In this document: one piece after another, positions 50,899 to 59,751 of the stretch | How the letters are laid out: each line of letters starts with the position of its first letter | How positions within the stretch are numbered: the first letter of the stretch is position 1 | Assembly: GCA_903857685.1 (NCBI GenBank) | Contig: CAIOFO010000148.1 | Coordinates: 1 to 64,000, forward strand | Source: an uncultured Alphaproteobacteria bacterium | GTDB taxonomy: Bacteria; Pseudomonadota; Alphaproteobacteria; Micropepsales; Micropepsaceae | Direction: 5' to 3' | Length of the DNA stretch: 64,000 bases | The notes under the pieces: model-generated | Database searches by the model: none | Told to the model about the DNA's origin: nothing | The model's input: only the letters and a program-made list of their open reading frames with translations | Made by a program: the position numbers and the translations under genes

Positions 50899-52248
50899 AT
50901 GCTTGGGTCGTGGAACAGGATCGGGCTCAAGGCCCAGTTCATGATGGTTACCGCGCTCAACGTGGCCGTGACTGCGATCGGCGTCGTTATCCTCGTCGGC
51001 TGGTTCCAATCGCAGCAGATCGAGGAAAAGCTGCACAGCTTTTCAGTAAACGAACTGCAGTCCCTCCATGCTCTGGTGATCAGCGCGATGAACCGCCGGC
51101 CCGGGGATACCCAGAATGTCGCCATAGGCGTGTTCAACGACTGGTTCCAGGGCCGCAACACCGATTATCCCGGAAAACTCTGGAGCGTTTGGGGTGCCAA
51201 GACAACCGCCTACATGAAGACACAAGACAGTGCGCGGCCCTCCAAAAGGCCCGCCGATGCGATCGACAAGGAGGCACTGCGGACAGGAAAGCCGGTCGGC
51301 CGGTTCATCAATGGAGCCTACCGCTACAGCCTGCCGATCGTCTTCGGGGTGACCAGGGGAGCTGACGGCAAGAATTGCGTGATGTGCCATGGCCAGCTGA
51401 TGGGCGAGAAAAAGGGCGGCGTCATTGCTGTCTTTTCGAGCAGCCTGTCGACCGCCGCCGATTTTGCCGCATTGCGGCGATTTCTTTTTCTGGTGCTGGG
51501 TTGTGCGATCGTGGCAGCGACGGCGATGATGGGAGTCATCTGGCTCGTGTTCGAGCGGCTGGTAAGCCGGCCGCTTACCATGGTGACCGGGGCCATGACA
51601 GCGCTTGCCCGGGGCGAGAAGCTGCTTCATCAAAAGGACGAGGCAATCAAATATCAGTCACTTATAACGAAGGAGTCCGATCATCGGTTGCTTAATGCCA
51701 TGCAAATGGTCGCGGGACTGCTTTCCCTGCAGAGCAAGACATCCAGCAACGCTGAAACCGCCGGACAATTGCTTATCGCGTCCAATCGCGTCAGCATGAT
51801 CGCGCGCATCCATCGCCGTCTCAATTCCCTCGACGGCGTGCAAACTGTCGCATTCAGGACATTTCTTGAGGAGTATTGCCGCGAGTTTTCCGAAATGCTC
51901 TCGCTGGAGGAAGGCGCCAAGCGTATCGTCGTGGCGGATGGCGTTGAAATAGAATTGCCCGCCGCCACGGTCGTACCGCTTGCGTTTATCGTAAGCGAAT
52001 TGCTCACCAATGCCGTCAAATACAGCAAAGGGCAAATCGCCATCCGGTTGGAAGCGGACCCTGAAAAAGGGCACTTGTTGTCGGTCTCCAACAGCGGGTC
52101 GGCATTGCCACAGGGGTTTGATCCGGACGGGAGCAAGGGGCTCGGAATGAAAATTATCAGCTCGTTTGTCAAGCAGATCGACGGCGAATTGCGGTTTGGT
52201 CCAGCCGATGGGAACCAAGGGGTGCAATTTACGGTTCTGTTCTCCTGA
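50899..52248 (+). CDS. Sensor kinase with periplasmic c-type-heme domain (DUF3365/Tll0287-like) and HisKA_2
   Basis: A 449-residue kinase. A first membrane helix (MMVTALNVAVTAIGVVILVGW, residues ~15-36) precedes a periplasmic domain ending in GKNCVMCHGQLMG, a CXXCH heme-attachment motif as in DUF3365 sensors. The second helix (FLFLVLGCAIVAATAMMGVIW) leads to a HAMP-like linker. A HisKA_2 domain (ESDHRLLNAMQMVAGLLSLQS) and HATPase (IVSELLTNAVKYSKG, GSKGLGMKIISSF) follow. Redox, NO or O2 sensing is probable. The ATG at 50899 has GAAGGGG eight bases upstream. No regulator gene is directly downstream on this strand. Confidence 0.85.
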   Translation: MLGSWNRIGLKAQFMMVTALNVAVTAIGVVILVGWFQSQQIEEKLHSFSVNELQSLHALVISAMNRRPGDTQNVAIGVFNDWFQGRNTDYPGKLWSVWGAKTTAYMKTQDSARPSKRPADAIDKEALRTGKPVGRFINGAYRYSLPIVFGVTRGADGKNCVMCHGQLMGEKKGGVIAVFSSSLSTAADFAALRRFLFLVLGCAIVAATAMMGVIWLVFERLVSRPLTMVTGAMTALARGEKLLHQKDEAIKYQSLITKESDHRLLNAMQMVAGLLSLQSKTSSNAETAGQLLIASNRVSMIARIHRRLNSLDGVQTVAFRTFLEEYCREFSEMLSLEEGAKRIVVADGVEIELPAATVVPLAFIVSELLTNAVKYSKGQIAIRLEADPEKGHLLSVSNSGSALPQGFDPDGSKGLGMKIISSFVKQIDGELRFGPADGNQGVQFTVLFS

Positions 52249-52354
52249 CTGCTTTTCAATTGGGCTGAATGCCAATATGTCGTTGGCGGTTCATGCTGGA
52301 TGGCTTCAAGCCTCAAATGCTGGACGGCGCACTCCCGGCCTTAAGGCGCTGCAA

Positions 52355-52720
52355 TCAGGGAGTGAAGAATTTCGTCAAAGCAGCGCTCAGGTCCGTGTTC
52401 GTGAATGGCTTCCTGAGGACGGGGCGGTCTTCATATCCGTCCATCACGTGACGAGCGTCATTGCCCGTGGAGATGACGAACGGCACACCTTTCGCCGCGA
52501 GCGCGTCAGCCACGGGACGGCTGTTGATGCCTTTGAGATTCACATCCAGCATCGCTGCGTCGAAGACCTGTTCCTCAATCAGCGCGATAGCCTGACCGAC
52601 CGTGGCAGCAGTCGCCACCGCTGCGCATCCCGAATCCTCCAGCATGGCTTCAATCATCATGAGGATCAGCATTTCATCCTCAACAACGAGGATGCGACGG
52701 CCTGAAAGCACATTATCCAT
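52355..52720 (-). CDS. Single-domain response regulator
   Basis: A 121-residue receiver domain: ILVVEDEMLILMMIEAML with the acidic pair, the phospho-acceptor Asp in AAMLDVNLKG, VISTGN with the Thr switch, and LRKPFTNTDL with the conserved Lys. There is no output domain. Its start overlaps the end of the LOV-like HWE kinase by 8 bp, so the two form a cognate pair. Receivers of this kind often act as phosphate sinks or through protein contacts in alphaproteobacterial stress pathways. Confidence 0.92.
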   Translation of the reverse strand: MDNVLSGRRILVVEDEMLILMMIEAMLEDSGCAAVATAATVGQAIALIEEQVFDAAMLDVNLKGINSRPVADALAAKGVPFVISTGNDARHVMDGYEDRPVLRKPFTNTDLSAALTKFFTP

Positions 52721-53759
52721 TTTGCATACCTGGCGGCGCAGGAATGTCCATCGTGCATACCAGGCCTGTTGGCCGGTATTCGAGATGCGTGATGGCTTGC
52801 AGTTCGTGGGCCAGACCGCGTTCGAGCACGCTTGATCCGAAGCCTTTGTGCGACGGCGGCATGACCGGGGGACCATCTCTTTCCTGCCAGTGGAGCAACA
52901 GCCTGTCGCCCTCCGGCGCCTGCGCAATTTTCCACCCGATCTCGATTGATCCCGTCTCATTTGAGAGGGCGCCATATTTCATGGCATTTGTTGCAAGTTC
53001 GTTGATCGCAATGCCCAGGGCCAGTGCCGCCGGCGGCGCGAAACGGATATTCTCTCCCTGAATCACAATGCGTCCGGCCCGGCCACCGCTGACCCCGAAT
53101 GGTTCCAAAGCACTGGAAACAATATCGTGCAGCCCCGCACTTTTCCAATTTTCGCGGGTCAACAGGTCGTGTGATCGGGAAAGCGCAAGCAACCGCGATT
53201 CAATGGAGGACTGGATCACCTTGGGGTCGGCACTCGTTCGCAAGGCCTGCCAGACGATCGATTGCACCGTCGCGAGAATATTTTTCACGCGATGGTTCAG
53301 TTCATCAATGAGCATCCTCGACTGGATCTGCTCTTCCTTGTGCTTGGTGAGGTTGGCGAACGACGCGAAATACTGAACAATGTCGCCTTTCTCATCCTTG
53401 ACCGGGCTGACAAAGAGCGCGGACCAGAACTCGCTGCCATCCTTGCGGCGGTAAAGAACCTCCACACCACAATCCGAACCACCTTCGAATTCGGCCTTAA
53501 TTCGGGCCAGTGCATCGGCATCGGCGACATGTGCCATCAAGAAATTGAAGCTCTTGCCCAGAACTTCCTTCCGGTCGTATCCCGTAAGAGAGAGAAATCT
53601 GTCATTGGCAAAAATAATCGGATTGTCGGGCCGCTTTGCGTCGGCGAACACCATCGCCATTCTTGTTGTTTCAGCGGCGACCACGAACGGGCCGAGGCTC
53701 TCCTTGAAGCCTTCGACCTTGGATTCCGCGGCCTTCTGTTCGCCGGACTTGCCTGTCAC
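52713..53759 (-). CDS. PAS (LOV-like) HWE-family histidine kinase
   Basis: A 348-residue soluble kinase. The PAS domain is LOV-like (NPIIFANDRFLSLTGYDRKEV, then LGKSFNFLMAHVADADA, then YRRKDGSEFWSALFVSPVKDE). However, the photoactive NCRFLQ motif is replaced by SFNFLM, so the adduct-forming Cys is missing. The kinase part shows the HWE marks: ELNHRVKNILATVQSI and LLLHWQERDGPP, with N-box INELATNAMKYGAL. It may still bind a flavin or another ligand. The GTG at 53759 gives about 20 residues before the conserved ESLGPFVVAAE; upstream ATGs (53849, 53882) lack ribosome sites. Confidence 0.85.
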   Translation of the reverse strand: MTGKSGEQKAAESKVEGFKESLGPFVVAAETTRMAMVFADAKRPDNPIIFANDRFLSLTGYDRKEVLGKSFNFLMAHVADADALARIKAEFEGGSDCGVEVLYRRKDGSEFWSALFVSPVKDEKGDIVQYFASFANLTKHKEEQIQSRMLIDELNHRVKNILATVQSIVWQALRTSADPKVIQSSIESRLLALSRSHDLLTRENWKSAGLHDIVSSALEPFGVSGGRAGRIVIQGENIRFAPPAALALGIAINELATNAMKYGALSNETGSIEIGWKIAQAPEGDRLLLHWQERDGPPVMPPSHKGFGSSVLERGLAHELQAITHLEYRPTGLVCTMDIPAPPGMQNG

Positions 53760-53948
53760 TTTTTCCAAACTACAACTCAATCTGGTTCTTGAAATGCGTG
53801 CGGCCACGCCAGCACGCCGCAGACAGCAATGCTGAAAAGGTACATGCATATTACAGGAATATGAGCAATATAGGGAGTGCATTCAGAAGACAAAAGACCG
53901 GTAACTTTCGTCACCAGGCCTTTGTCGGGATTATTGGCGCAACGTCAG

Positions 53949-54119
53949 CTAGATCGGGCGAGCGCCAATGCCGCCAAAGAGATACAGCAGCAAGACGATG
54001 ATCAGCACCAAGCCAAGAACTCCGCCCAGTCCCGCCCCGCCATACCGGCTGTGAGCATAATACCCGCCGCCGCCGCCGAATAGCAGCAGAAGCACCACAA
54101 TAATAAGCAATAGACTCAT
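53949..54119 (-). CDS. DUF3309-like small membrane protein
   Basis: A 56-residue protein with two hydrophobic helices (MSLLLIIVVLLLLFGGGGGY and GLGGVLGLVLIIVLLLYLFGG) joined by a YYAHSRYGGA turn. This is the layout of DUF3309, a family of tiny membrane proteins common in alphaproteobacteria. GAGGA lies eight bases before the ATG. Function unknown. Confidence 0.8.
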   Translation of the reverse strand: MSLLLIIVVLLLLFGGGGGYYAHSRYGGAGLGGVLGLVLIIVLLLYLFGGIGARPI

Positions 54120-54445
54120 CTTCCTAATCCTCTATCGAAATCCATCCAACGCGCGAATAAATACTTGGCCGGTATTGCTGCCCGGGACCCATCCGGAAGA
54201 ACGCTGACGAAGAAACGCATGCGTCTCACCGCGGCAACGAGTTTTCGCCAGAAAAACGCCTTCAAAGGCATTTGGTTCCACAAAAAATTGTAGGGGAAGT
54301 GCCGGCTTTTCTCTTGTCCTGGCCAGCCTAAAATGGGTGGGGCGCTGTTGGGAAAAGGTGGGGGGCGCCAATTGACGCCCTCAAGACGCTGATGCGCAGG
54401 CGCTCATGGACGCCCTCGCCCGCTATCCCTGGAGCGCCAGGAAGC
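54120..54445. other. Intergenic, nothing recognised
   Basis: About 325 bases upstream of the DUF3309 gene and downstream of the DUF1684 terminator. No protein-like frame or known RNA was seen. Confidence 0.5.
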
Positions 54446-54479
54446 AAAAAGGCCGCCGCCTTGCGGCGACGGCCTTTTG
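54446..54479 (-). terminator. Rho-independent terminator of the DUF1684 gene
   Basis: On the minus strand AAAAGGCCG...CGGCCTTTTT encloses an inner CGCCGC/GCGGCG pairing and ends in five T residues. It lies 54 bases beyond the stop at 54533. Confidence 0.85.
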
Positions 54480-54532
54480 ATCTGTGCGGCTTGGTGCGCC
54501 GCACCCAGGTTGGGCGCGTTCGCAGGACCGGT

Positions 54533-55432
54533 TCAGGATGCGTCGTGGTGCAGGCTGTGGGGATCGCGTTCGCCCACCGTGATGGGCAGGTCAAAATGGA
54601 CATCCGTCAGCGGGCAGGTCCAGAATGGCGAGCGGGCGCAGTCGGGGTTGTAGGCCTTGTTGAAATCGATCACGACCGGATGGTCGGCATTGACCTTGTT
54701 GCCGGCATCATCGAAGGCGAGATTGACATAGCGGCCGGCGGGATAAGCGCCCTTGCCGGTCAGCTCGTCGGTGAAGAAGCCCTGCGCGCCCTTGATCTTC
54801 GCCGGATCGTTGCTCCGGGCATAGATGGGAAGCAGGAACGACTTTCCCTTGAGCGTGAAGCTGACATCGCCGGTATGATAATAGTCCTTGTCGGTCTTGT
54901 GCGAAGTGTGGAAGGTCGTGGTCACGAACTTCGGATCGGCAACGTATTTTGCCTGGACCAGGAATGACGGGTCATAGGGGTAATAAGCCATGCCGGTGAA
55001 CTTCGCCGCTTCCGGGTTCTTCTGATTATAGAGCCAGAACCGCGCGCCATTGACGTGGGCCGCAATCGGGGTCAATTCGCCATTCACATCGATGTCGGTG
55101 TCGACCACGACGCTCTTCTCAATGCCGTCCACGGGCTTGCCGTCGAGGGTGGCGGAAGGCTTGCCGTGGTTCAACGCGACATGGAGCGCGCCCTTGGCAT
55201 TGGCCTCCGTGCTCCAATGATAGCTGGCGGCATTGCCCTTGGTGCCGGTCAAGACGGCCTGTTGGCCATCGCCGATATAGACGGCGTCCTGGAGTTTCAG
55301 GACCGCGTGCGGGGCCGTGCCGTAATGCACATTCTCCGTGGCGATAAAGGCATTCCAGTCCTCCTCCGGCGTGGCGCCGAAGGCAGGAAGGGCGGCGAAG
55401 ACGGCAAGCAGCAAGGCAGCGCGAGTTTTCAT
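54533..55432 (-). CDS. Secreted DUF1684 protein
   Basis: A 299-residue protein with a signal peptide (MKTRAALLLAVFAALPAFGA). The DUF1684 body includes LNHGKPSATLDGK, RFWLYNQKNPEAAKFTGMAYYPYDPSF in two stretches, and the C-terminal signature VVIDFNKAYNPDCARSPFWTCPL followed by LPITVGERDPH. The family is conserved and uncharacterised, often annotated as a lipoprotein-like or hydrolase-like fold. The start at 55432 has GGTGGGAA upstream; the upstream in-frame ATG at 55456 lies before that site. It ends at a strong terminator. Confidence 0.87.
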   Translation of the reverse strand: MKTRAALLLAVFAALPAFGATPEEDWNAFIATENVHYGTAPHAVLKLQDAVYIGDGQQAVLTGTKGNAASYHWSTEANAKGALHVALNHGKPSATLDGKPVDGIEKSVVVDTDIDVNGELTPIAAHVNGARFWLYNQKNPEAAKFTGMAYYPYDPSFLVQAKYVADPKFVTTTFHTSHKTDKDYYHTGDVSFTLKGKSFLLPIYARSNDPAKIKGAQGFFTDELTGKGAYPAGRYVNLAFDDAGNKVNADHPVVIDFNKAYNPDCARSPFWTCPLTDVHFDLPITVGERDPHSLHHDAS

Positions 55433-55591
55433 GGTTCCCACCTGTAGGTTTTTCACGGTTGCCGTTTATTAGCTCCGAATCTCTATATAGTCAATATAGT
55501 TTTACCGGCATTCCGGGGGGCTTCGACGGCATTATGATCAGTCTCCCAAAGAGGCCGGGCGGGGCGAATTTGTCCCGATCGGGCATCAGCC

Positions 55592-57589
55592 TCAATCGCT
55601 TGCCAGCGCCACCACCGGATCAAGGCGCGCGGCCTTGCGCGCCGGAAAATATCCGAAAACCAGGCCGGTTACGGCGGCACAGCCGAATGCCAGCATCATG
55701 GGCGGCAGCGTGAACGCTATCGGCGTACCAAAGGCGCGAATGACAAAACCGACCAACAGGCCGCCCAGCACCCCGATAATTCCGCCAATGCCGGAAACCA
55801 CCACCGCTTCCAGGAGAAACTGCTGAAGAATATCGCGCTGCCGCGCCCCGGTCGCCATGCGAATGCCGATTTCCCGTGTCCGTTCGGCCACCGACACCAG
55901 CATGATATTCATGACGCCGATGCCGCCAACCAGCAGCGAAATTGCCGCGACCGAGCCGAGCAGAATGGTCATTGTGTCCTGCGCCACCGTCGCGGTCTCT
56001 ATCACATCCGCCATGTTGCGAATCTGGAAATCCTGACTGCCATTGTGACGCTCTGTGAGCAGCGTCGTGACGGATTGCTGGACGGTATCCATCTGAGTGA
56101 GATCCGATACCGCAACCGTGACGGAGCGGACAAATCGCTGCCCGGAAATTCGCAGCATGCCGGTCGTCAGCGGAACAAAAATGACGTCATCGGAATCCGT
56201 GCCGTTCGCGGAGGCGCCTTTCGGCGACATGACACCGATAACCTGGAACGGAATATTGTTGATCAATACATACTGGCCGATGGGATTGGGAGTGCCGGGA
56301 AAGAGCGCCGCTTGCACCGTCTGGCCCAGAACGGCCACCGCCGCGTAGCTGACTTGATCGTCTTGCGAAAAAAATACGCCTTGCGCCAGCGGCCAGCTGC
56401 GGGTTGGCGGCAGCGCCTCGCTGGTGGCGTCAATCTGGGTCTGATAGTCTATGTCATTAGAGCGCACGGTTGCGTTGGAGGTCGATTCCGGCACAGCAGA
56501 GCCGACATTGGCAAGCTTGGCGATTTCCACCGCATCGGCGGCGGTGAGTGTCGCAATCGTGCCATTATAGCCGCGCCCGTTGCGGATCTGCGGCCGCACC
56601 ACCAGTAGATTGGTTCCCATCTGGCCGATTTGCGCAATCAGACTGTCCTTTGCCCCTTCGCCAATGGCCAGCATCGCCACAACGGAACTGACGCCGATGA
56701 CGATGCCAAGCAGGGTCAAAACAGTGCGGAAGACGTTGGCCCTGAGGGCGCGCAGGGCCATGCGCAGGGATTCGCCGACACCCGCAAAAATGGGCGTCCG
56801 AATGCGCGCGCCGGCAAGAGGCGCCAGATCGAGTTCCGGAATGGTCATGCCGGCGGCGGCGGGGCCCTTGCTGGTGTCTTTGGCGACCTCGCCGTCGTGA
56901 ATTTCAATCACGCGGTTCGCATAGGCGGCGACCTTGGCATCGTGAGTGATCAGGATAACCGTGTGACCCTTGTTCGCCAGGTCCGTCAGAAGCGCCATGA
57001 CCTCGGCGCCGCTTTTGCTGTCGAGCGCGCCCGTCGGCTCATCGGCCAGGATGATCTTTCCGCCATTTACCAGGGCGCGCGCGATGCAGACACGTTGCTG
57101 CTGTCCGCCGGAGAGCTGGCTGGGGCGGTGGGTAAGGCGGTCGCCAAGCCCCAGAGAGGCGAGCAGTGCGTCGGCTTTCTGTTTGCGCTCCGACGGCGAG
57201 AGGCCGGCATAGACAGCAGGTATTTCGACATTCTCCTCCGCTGTCGAAGTCGCCAACAGGTTATAGCTTTGAAAAATGAAACCGAATGCCTCGCGGCGCA
57301 ACCATGCCAGCGCGTCCGAATCGAGCTTTGAAACATCGTGCCCGGCAAAATGATAGGAGCCTTGCGTGGGCCGGTCGAGACAGCCGACGATATTCATCAA
57401 GGTCGATTTTCCCGAGCCGCTTGCGCCCATGAAGGCGACGAACTCTCCGGGATAAATATTGATCGAGACATTATGGAGCGCATTCACGCGGATATCGCCG
57501 CCGGTCACATAGGTCTTGGCAATATTATCCAGCGCGATCAGCGGCACCGCTATGCCGGCCGCGAGCGACGGATGCGGCACCTGGTTCAT
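55592..57589 (-). CDS. macB: MacB-type ABC exporter (ATPase-permease fusion)
   Basis: A 665-residue protein. The N-terminal ATPase has Walker [10 protein letters not shown], signature [15 protein letters not shown], Walker [12 protein letters not shown] and switch His ITHD. The MacB permease follows: a first helix ([21 protein letters not shown]), a large periplasmic domain, and three C-terminal helices with the [15 protein letters not shown] motif. It exports macrolides, peptides or virulence-type lipoproteins with MacA and a TolC channel. Its start overlaps the macA stop by 4 bp. Confidence 0.93.
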   Translation of the reverse strand: MNQVPHPSLAAGIAVPLIALDNIAKTYVTGGDIRVNALHNVSINIYPGEFVAFMGASGSGKSTLMNIVGCLDRPTQGSYHFAGHDVSKLDSDALAWLRREAFGFIFQSYNLLATSTAEENVEIPAVYAGLSPSERKQKADALLASLGLGDRLTHRPSQLSGGQQQRVCIARALVNGGKIILADEPTGALDSKSGAEVMALLTDLANKGHTVILITHDAKVAAYANRVIEIHDGEVAKDTSKGPAAAGMTIPELDLAPLAGARIRTPIFAGVGESLRMALRALRANVFRTVLTLLGIVIGVSSVVAMLAIGEGAKDSLIAQIGQMGTNLLVVRPQIRNGRGYNGTIATLTAADAVEIAKLANVGSAVPESTSNATVRSNDIDYQTQIDATSEALPPTRSWPLAQGVFFSQDDQVSYAAVAVLGQTVQAALFPGTPNPIGQYVLINNIPFQVIGVMSPKGASANGTDSDDVIFVPLTTGMLRISGQRFVRSVTVAVSDLTQMDTVQQSVTTLLTERHNGSQDFQIRNMADVIETATVAQDTMTILLGSVAAISLLVGGIGVMNIMLVSVAERTREIGIRMATGARQRDILQQFLLEAVVVSGIGGIIGVLGGLLVGFVIRAFGTPIAFTLPPMMLAFGCAAVTGLVFGYFPARKAARLDPVVALASD

Positions 57590-58923
57590 GGGCCGCCTCG
57601 GCCGAAATTCCCCGCTCCAGCTGCCGGGACGGCGGCAGTGGCCGCGGGCCGCGCGGTTTTTACAGAGGTTGCGCTCTGGGTGCCGGCAATCACCTTTTCT
57701 CCCGGCACAAGACCGGAAACGATTTCCGCATCGACCCGGTTGGTGACCCCAACCATGACATTGCGGGTTTCCGTGGCTCCGGATGGCTGAACCACGGTCA
57801 CAGTCGCCGGGCGCGGCGGCGCCTTGGCCGCGCTGTTCGGCTTTCCCGGCTGGCGAGCGCCCGCGCGCGCGCCGGCATCGGCATATTTCAAGGCGCCAAC
57901 CGGCACGACAACAACATTGTGCGCGGACGCAAGAACGAAAAATACCTGCGCCGTCATTTGCGGCAGCAGCATGCCGTCGGGATTCTTGACGTCGAACAGC
58001 GCCGTATACAGCACCACATTATTGACCACGGTCGGCGTCGGGAGAATCTGCCGGAGCGTGCCCGGATAGCGCCGGTTGGAATTGCCCAGCGTGGTGAAAT
58101 AGGCGTCCATGCCCAGATGCAGCTTAGGGACATCGGCCTCGGACACCTGGGTATAGACAGTCATGGTCGCCAGATCGGATATCGTGAGAAGGGTGGGAGC
58201 CTGCTGGTTGGCATTCAGCGTCTGCCCTTCCTTGGCCGGTATGGCCGTGACGGTACCTGTCATCGGCGCATAGATGTTGGCATACCCCAAGGTCGCCCGA
58301 TCCGCCTTCAGGGTGGATTGCGCTTGCGTGATTTGCGCCTGGAGGGCCTTGACCTGTGCCTGGGCGGAACGCATTGCCGCTTGCGCGCTATCATAGAGAT
58401 CCTGGCTGGTGGCATTCTCGTTTTTCAGGCGCGTCTGGCGGTCGGCCTGCGCAGACGTCAGCAATTGGGAGGATTGCTTGTCGGAGAGCAGCGCCTGGAA
58501 ATTCTGCAGCTGCGCGCCGTCGGCGTCAACCTTGGCGGCGGCGACCGTTGAATCGATATCCGCGACCAGATCGCCCTGCTTCGTGGTGTCTCCGATCTTC
58601 ACATAAAGTTTTTTCAGCTGCCCCGAGACCTGCGCGCCGACATCCACCGTGTTGAGCGGCTGCAAACTTCCGATAGCGGTGACGAGATTTTCGATATCGC
58701 CCCGGGTCACGGCGACGGTGACGGGCGTTCCCGATGTGTTGCTATTCCAGTTATAGGCAAAATACGCCCCGACGAGTACTGCCGCAAAGGCAATGCCGCC
58801 TGCCAAAATTCCATGGCGCCGCAGCAACGCCAGGACGCCCGGGAAGGCGGGTGCGGGGAAAACCGTTTTTGCCGGCGCAAAATTGCCAATCTTGGGACTG
58901 GGAAGCGTTTCTGGCAGGGACAT
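57586..58923 (-). CDS. macA: MacA-type periplasmic adaptor
   Basis: A 445-residue adaptor with one N-terminal membrane helix ([22 protein letters not shown]), the lipoyl half [20 protein letters not shown], and a long helical hairpin ([19 protein letters not shown]). The second lipoyl half ([21 protein letters not shown]) and beta-barrel and membrane-proximal domains follow. The C-terminus is Ala/Pro/Gly-rich ([18 protein letters not shown]). It is coupled to macB. An FNR-like site lies about 110 bases upstream. Confidence 0.92.
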   Translation of the reverse strand: MSLPETLPSPKIGNFAPAKTVFPAPAFPGVLALLRRHGILAGGIAFAAVLVGAYFAYNWNSNTSGTPVTVAVTRGDIENLVTAIGSLQPLNTVDVGAQVSGQLKKLYVKIGDTTKQGDLVADIDSTVAAAKVDADGAQLQNFQALLSDKQSSQLLTSAQADRQTRLKNENATSQDLYDSAQAAMRSAQAQVKALQAQITQAQSTLKADRATLGYANIYAPMTGTVTAIPAKEGQTLNANQQAPTLLTISDLATMTVYTQVSEADVPKLHLGMDAYFTTLGNSNRRYPGTLRQILPTPTVVNNVVLYTALFDVKNPDGMLLPQMTAQVFFVLASAHNVVVVPVGALKYADAGARAGARQPGKPNSAAKAPPRPATVTVVQPSGATETRNVMVGVTNRVDAEIVSGLVPGEKVIAGTQSATSVKTARPAATAAVPAAGAGNFGRGGP

Positions 58924-59030
58924 CTGTCAATCCTGACTAAATGACGCTTCCGGGCGGCCGGTTTCCCGACGAAACCGCCCCAACGTCGGGAAATAAGGGC
59001 AAAAGGTGAGGTCGAAACGGCCGGGCTGCA

Positions 59031-59044
59031 TTGAGGCGGATCAA
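59031..59044. promoter_or_regulatory. FNR/FixK-like site TTGAG-GCGG-ATCAA
   Basis: One mismatch to TTGAT-N4-ATCAA. It lies about 108 bases upstream of macA on the minus strand. Weaker than the site at 59266. Confidence 0.4.
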
Positions 59045-59265
59045 GTCTGCCGGGTACTGGTTCAGGCGTCGGAGCAGGCAATTTTGGCTGACAATCCGGC
59101 CGGCCCCCAAGATCAGGCACGCAATGAATTGCGCGTGGCCATGAAACGCCTATCGCCCCGTTTCGCCTCACCTGTTTTGGGTCAATCGCGCGATTGGGCA
59201 ATGCCGGCGGACGCGAGAAGATGCATCCCCGCCGAAAATTGACTGTCAGGGTTCGATTGCCCGAG

Positions 59266-59279
59266 TTGATCCCGATCAA
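59266..59279. promoter_or_regulatory. FNR/FixK-type box, perfect TTGAT-CCCG-ATCAA
   Basis: A perfect match to the FNR/FixK/Dnr consensus, 14 to 42 bases before the possible starts of the first cus-operon gene. The regulator would be encoded elsewhere. The position suits activation if translation starts at a later ATG, or repression otherwise. Confidence 0.65.
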
Positions 59280-59292
59280 GGACCGTCCCGGC

Positions 59293-59685
59293 ATGGCCGT
59301 GATAGTTATGCAAAAATGCGCCATGTGTAATTCCGCCCACCAAAGACGCCGCCTCGCGGCCCGGCTGCTCTGCGCCCTGGTCGCGGCGATATTCACGCTT
59401 GCGGCGCAGCCCGGCGCAATGGCGATGCCCGCCGCGCCATCATCGTTCATGGCAATGCCGGATTCTGCGATGCCGGGCTGCGACGGCATGGGTCTTCACA
59501 AGGGTGGCGCGCCCGTCAAAAGCGGCGCCCCCTGCCTGGGCATGTTGTCCTGTTACGGCATCGCGGCACTGAATCTTCAGCCCATCATATTCCGCAGCCC
59601 CGCCGCGTATCTCGTCGCGCATCATCCTGACAGCATGTCGCCCGGGCTGAGCCGCTCACCGGAAAATCCGCCCCCCATCGCCTGA
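59293..59685 (+). CDS. Small Met/Cys/His-containing secreted protein leading the cus operon
   Basis: About 130 residues; the start is uncertain (ATG 59293, 59308 or 59320). A signal-like segment (LLCALVAAIFTLAAQPGAMA) is followed by a Met-rich stretch (SSFMAMPDSAMPGCDGMGL). GAPCLGMLSCYGIAALN and a His-containing tail (AAYLVAHHPDSMSPGL) follow. Met, Cys and His clusters fit a periplasmic copper-binding role. Similar small proteins precede copper efflux genes in other proteobacteria. No named family is claimed. Confidence 0.65.
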   Translation: MAVIVMQKCAMCNSAHQRRRLAARLLCALVAAIFTLAAQPGAMAMPAAPSSFMAMPDSAMPGCDGMGLHKGGAPVKSGAPCLGMLSCYGIAALNLQPIIFRSPAAYLVAHHPDSMSPGLSRSPENPPPIA

Positions 59686-59751
59686 CGCAACGGCCGCATC
59701 ACGCCTGCCCGCAAGAGCCGGGTGGGTTGTTCCGTTCGTCAGGAGAAAATC

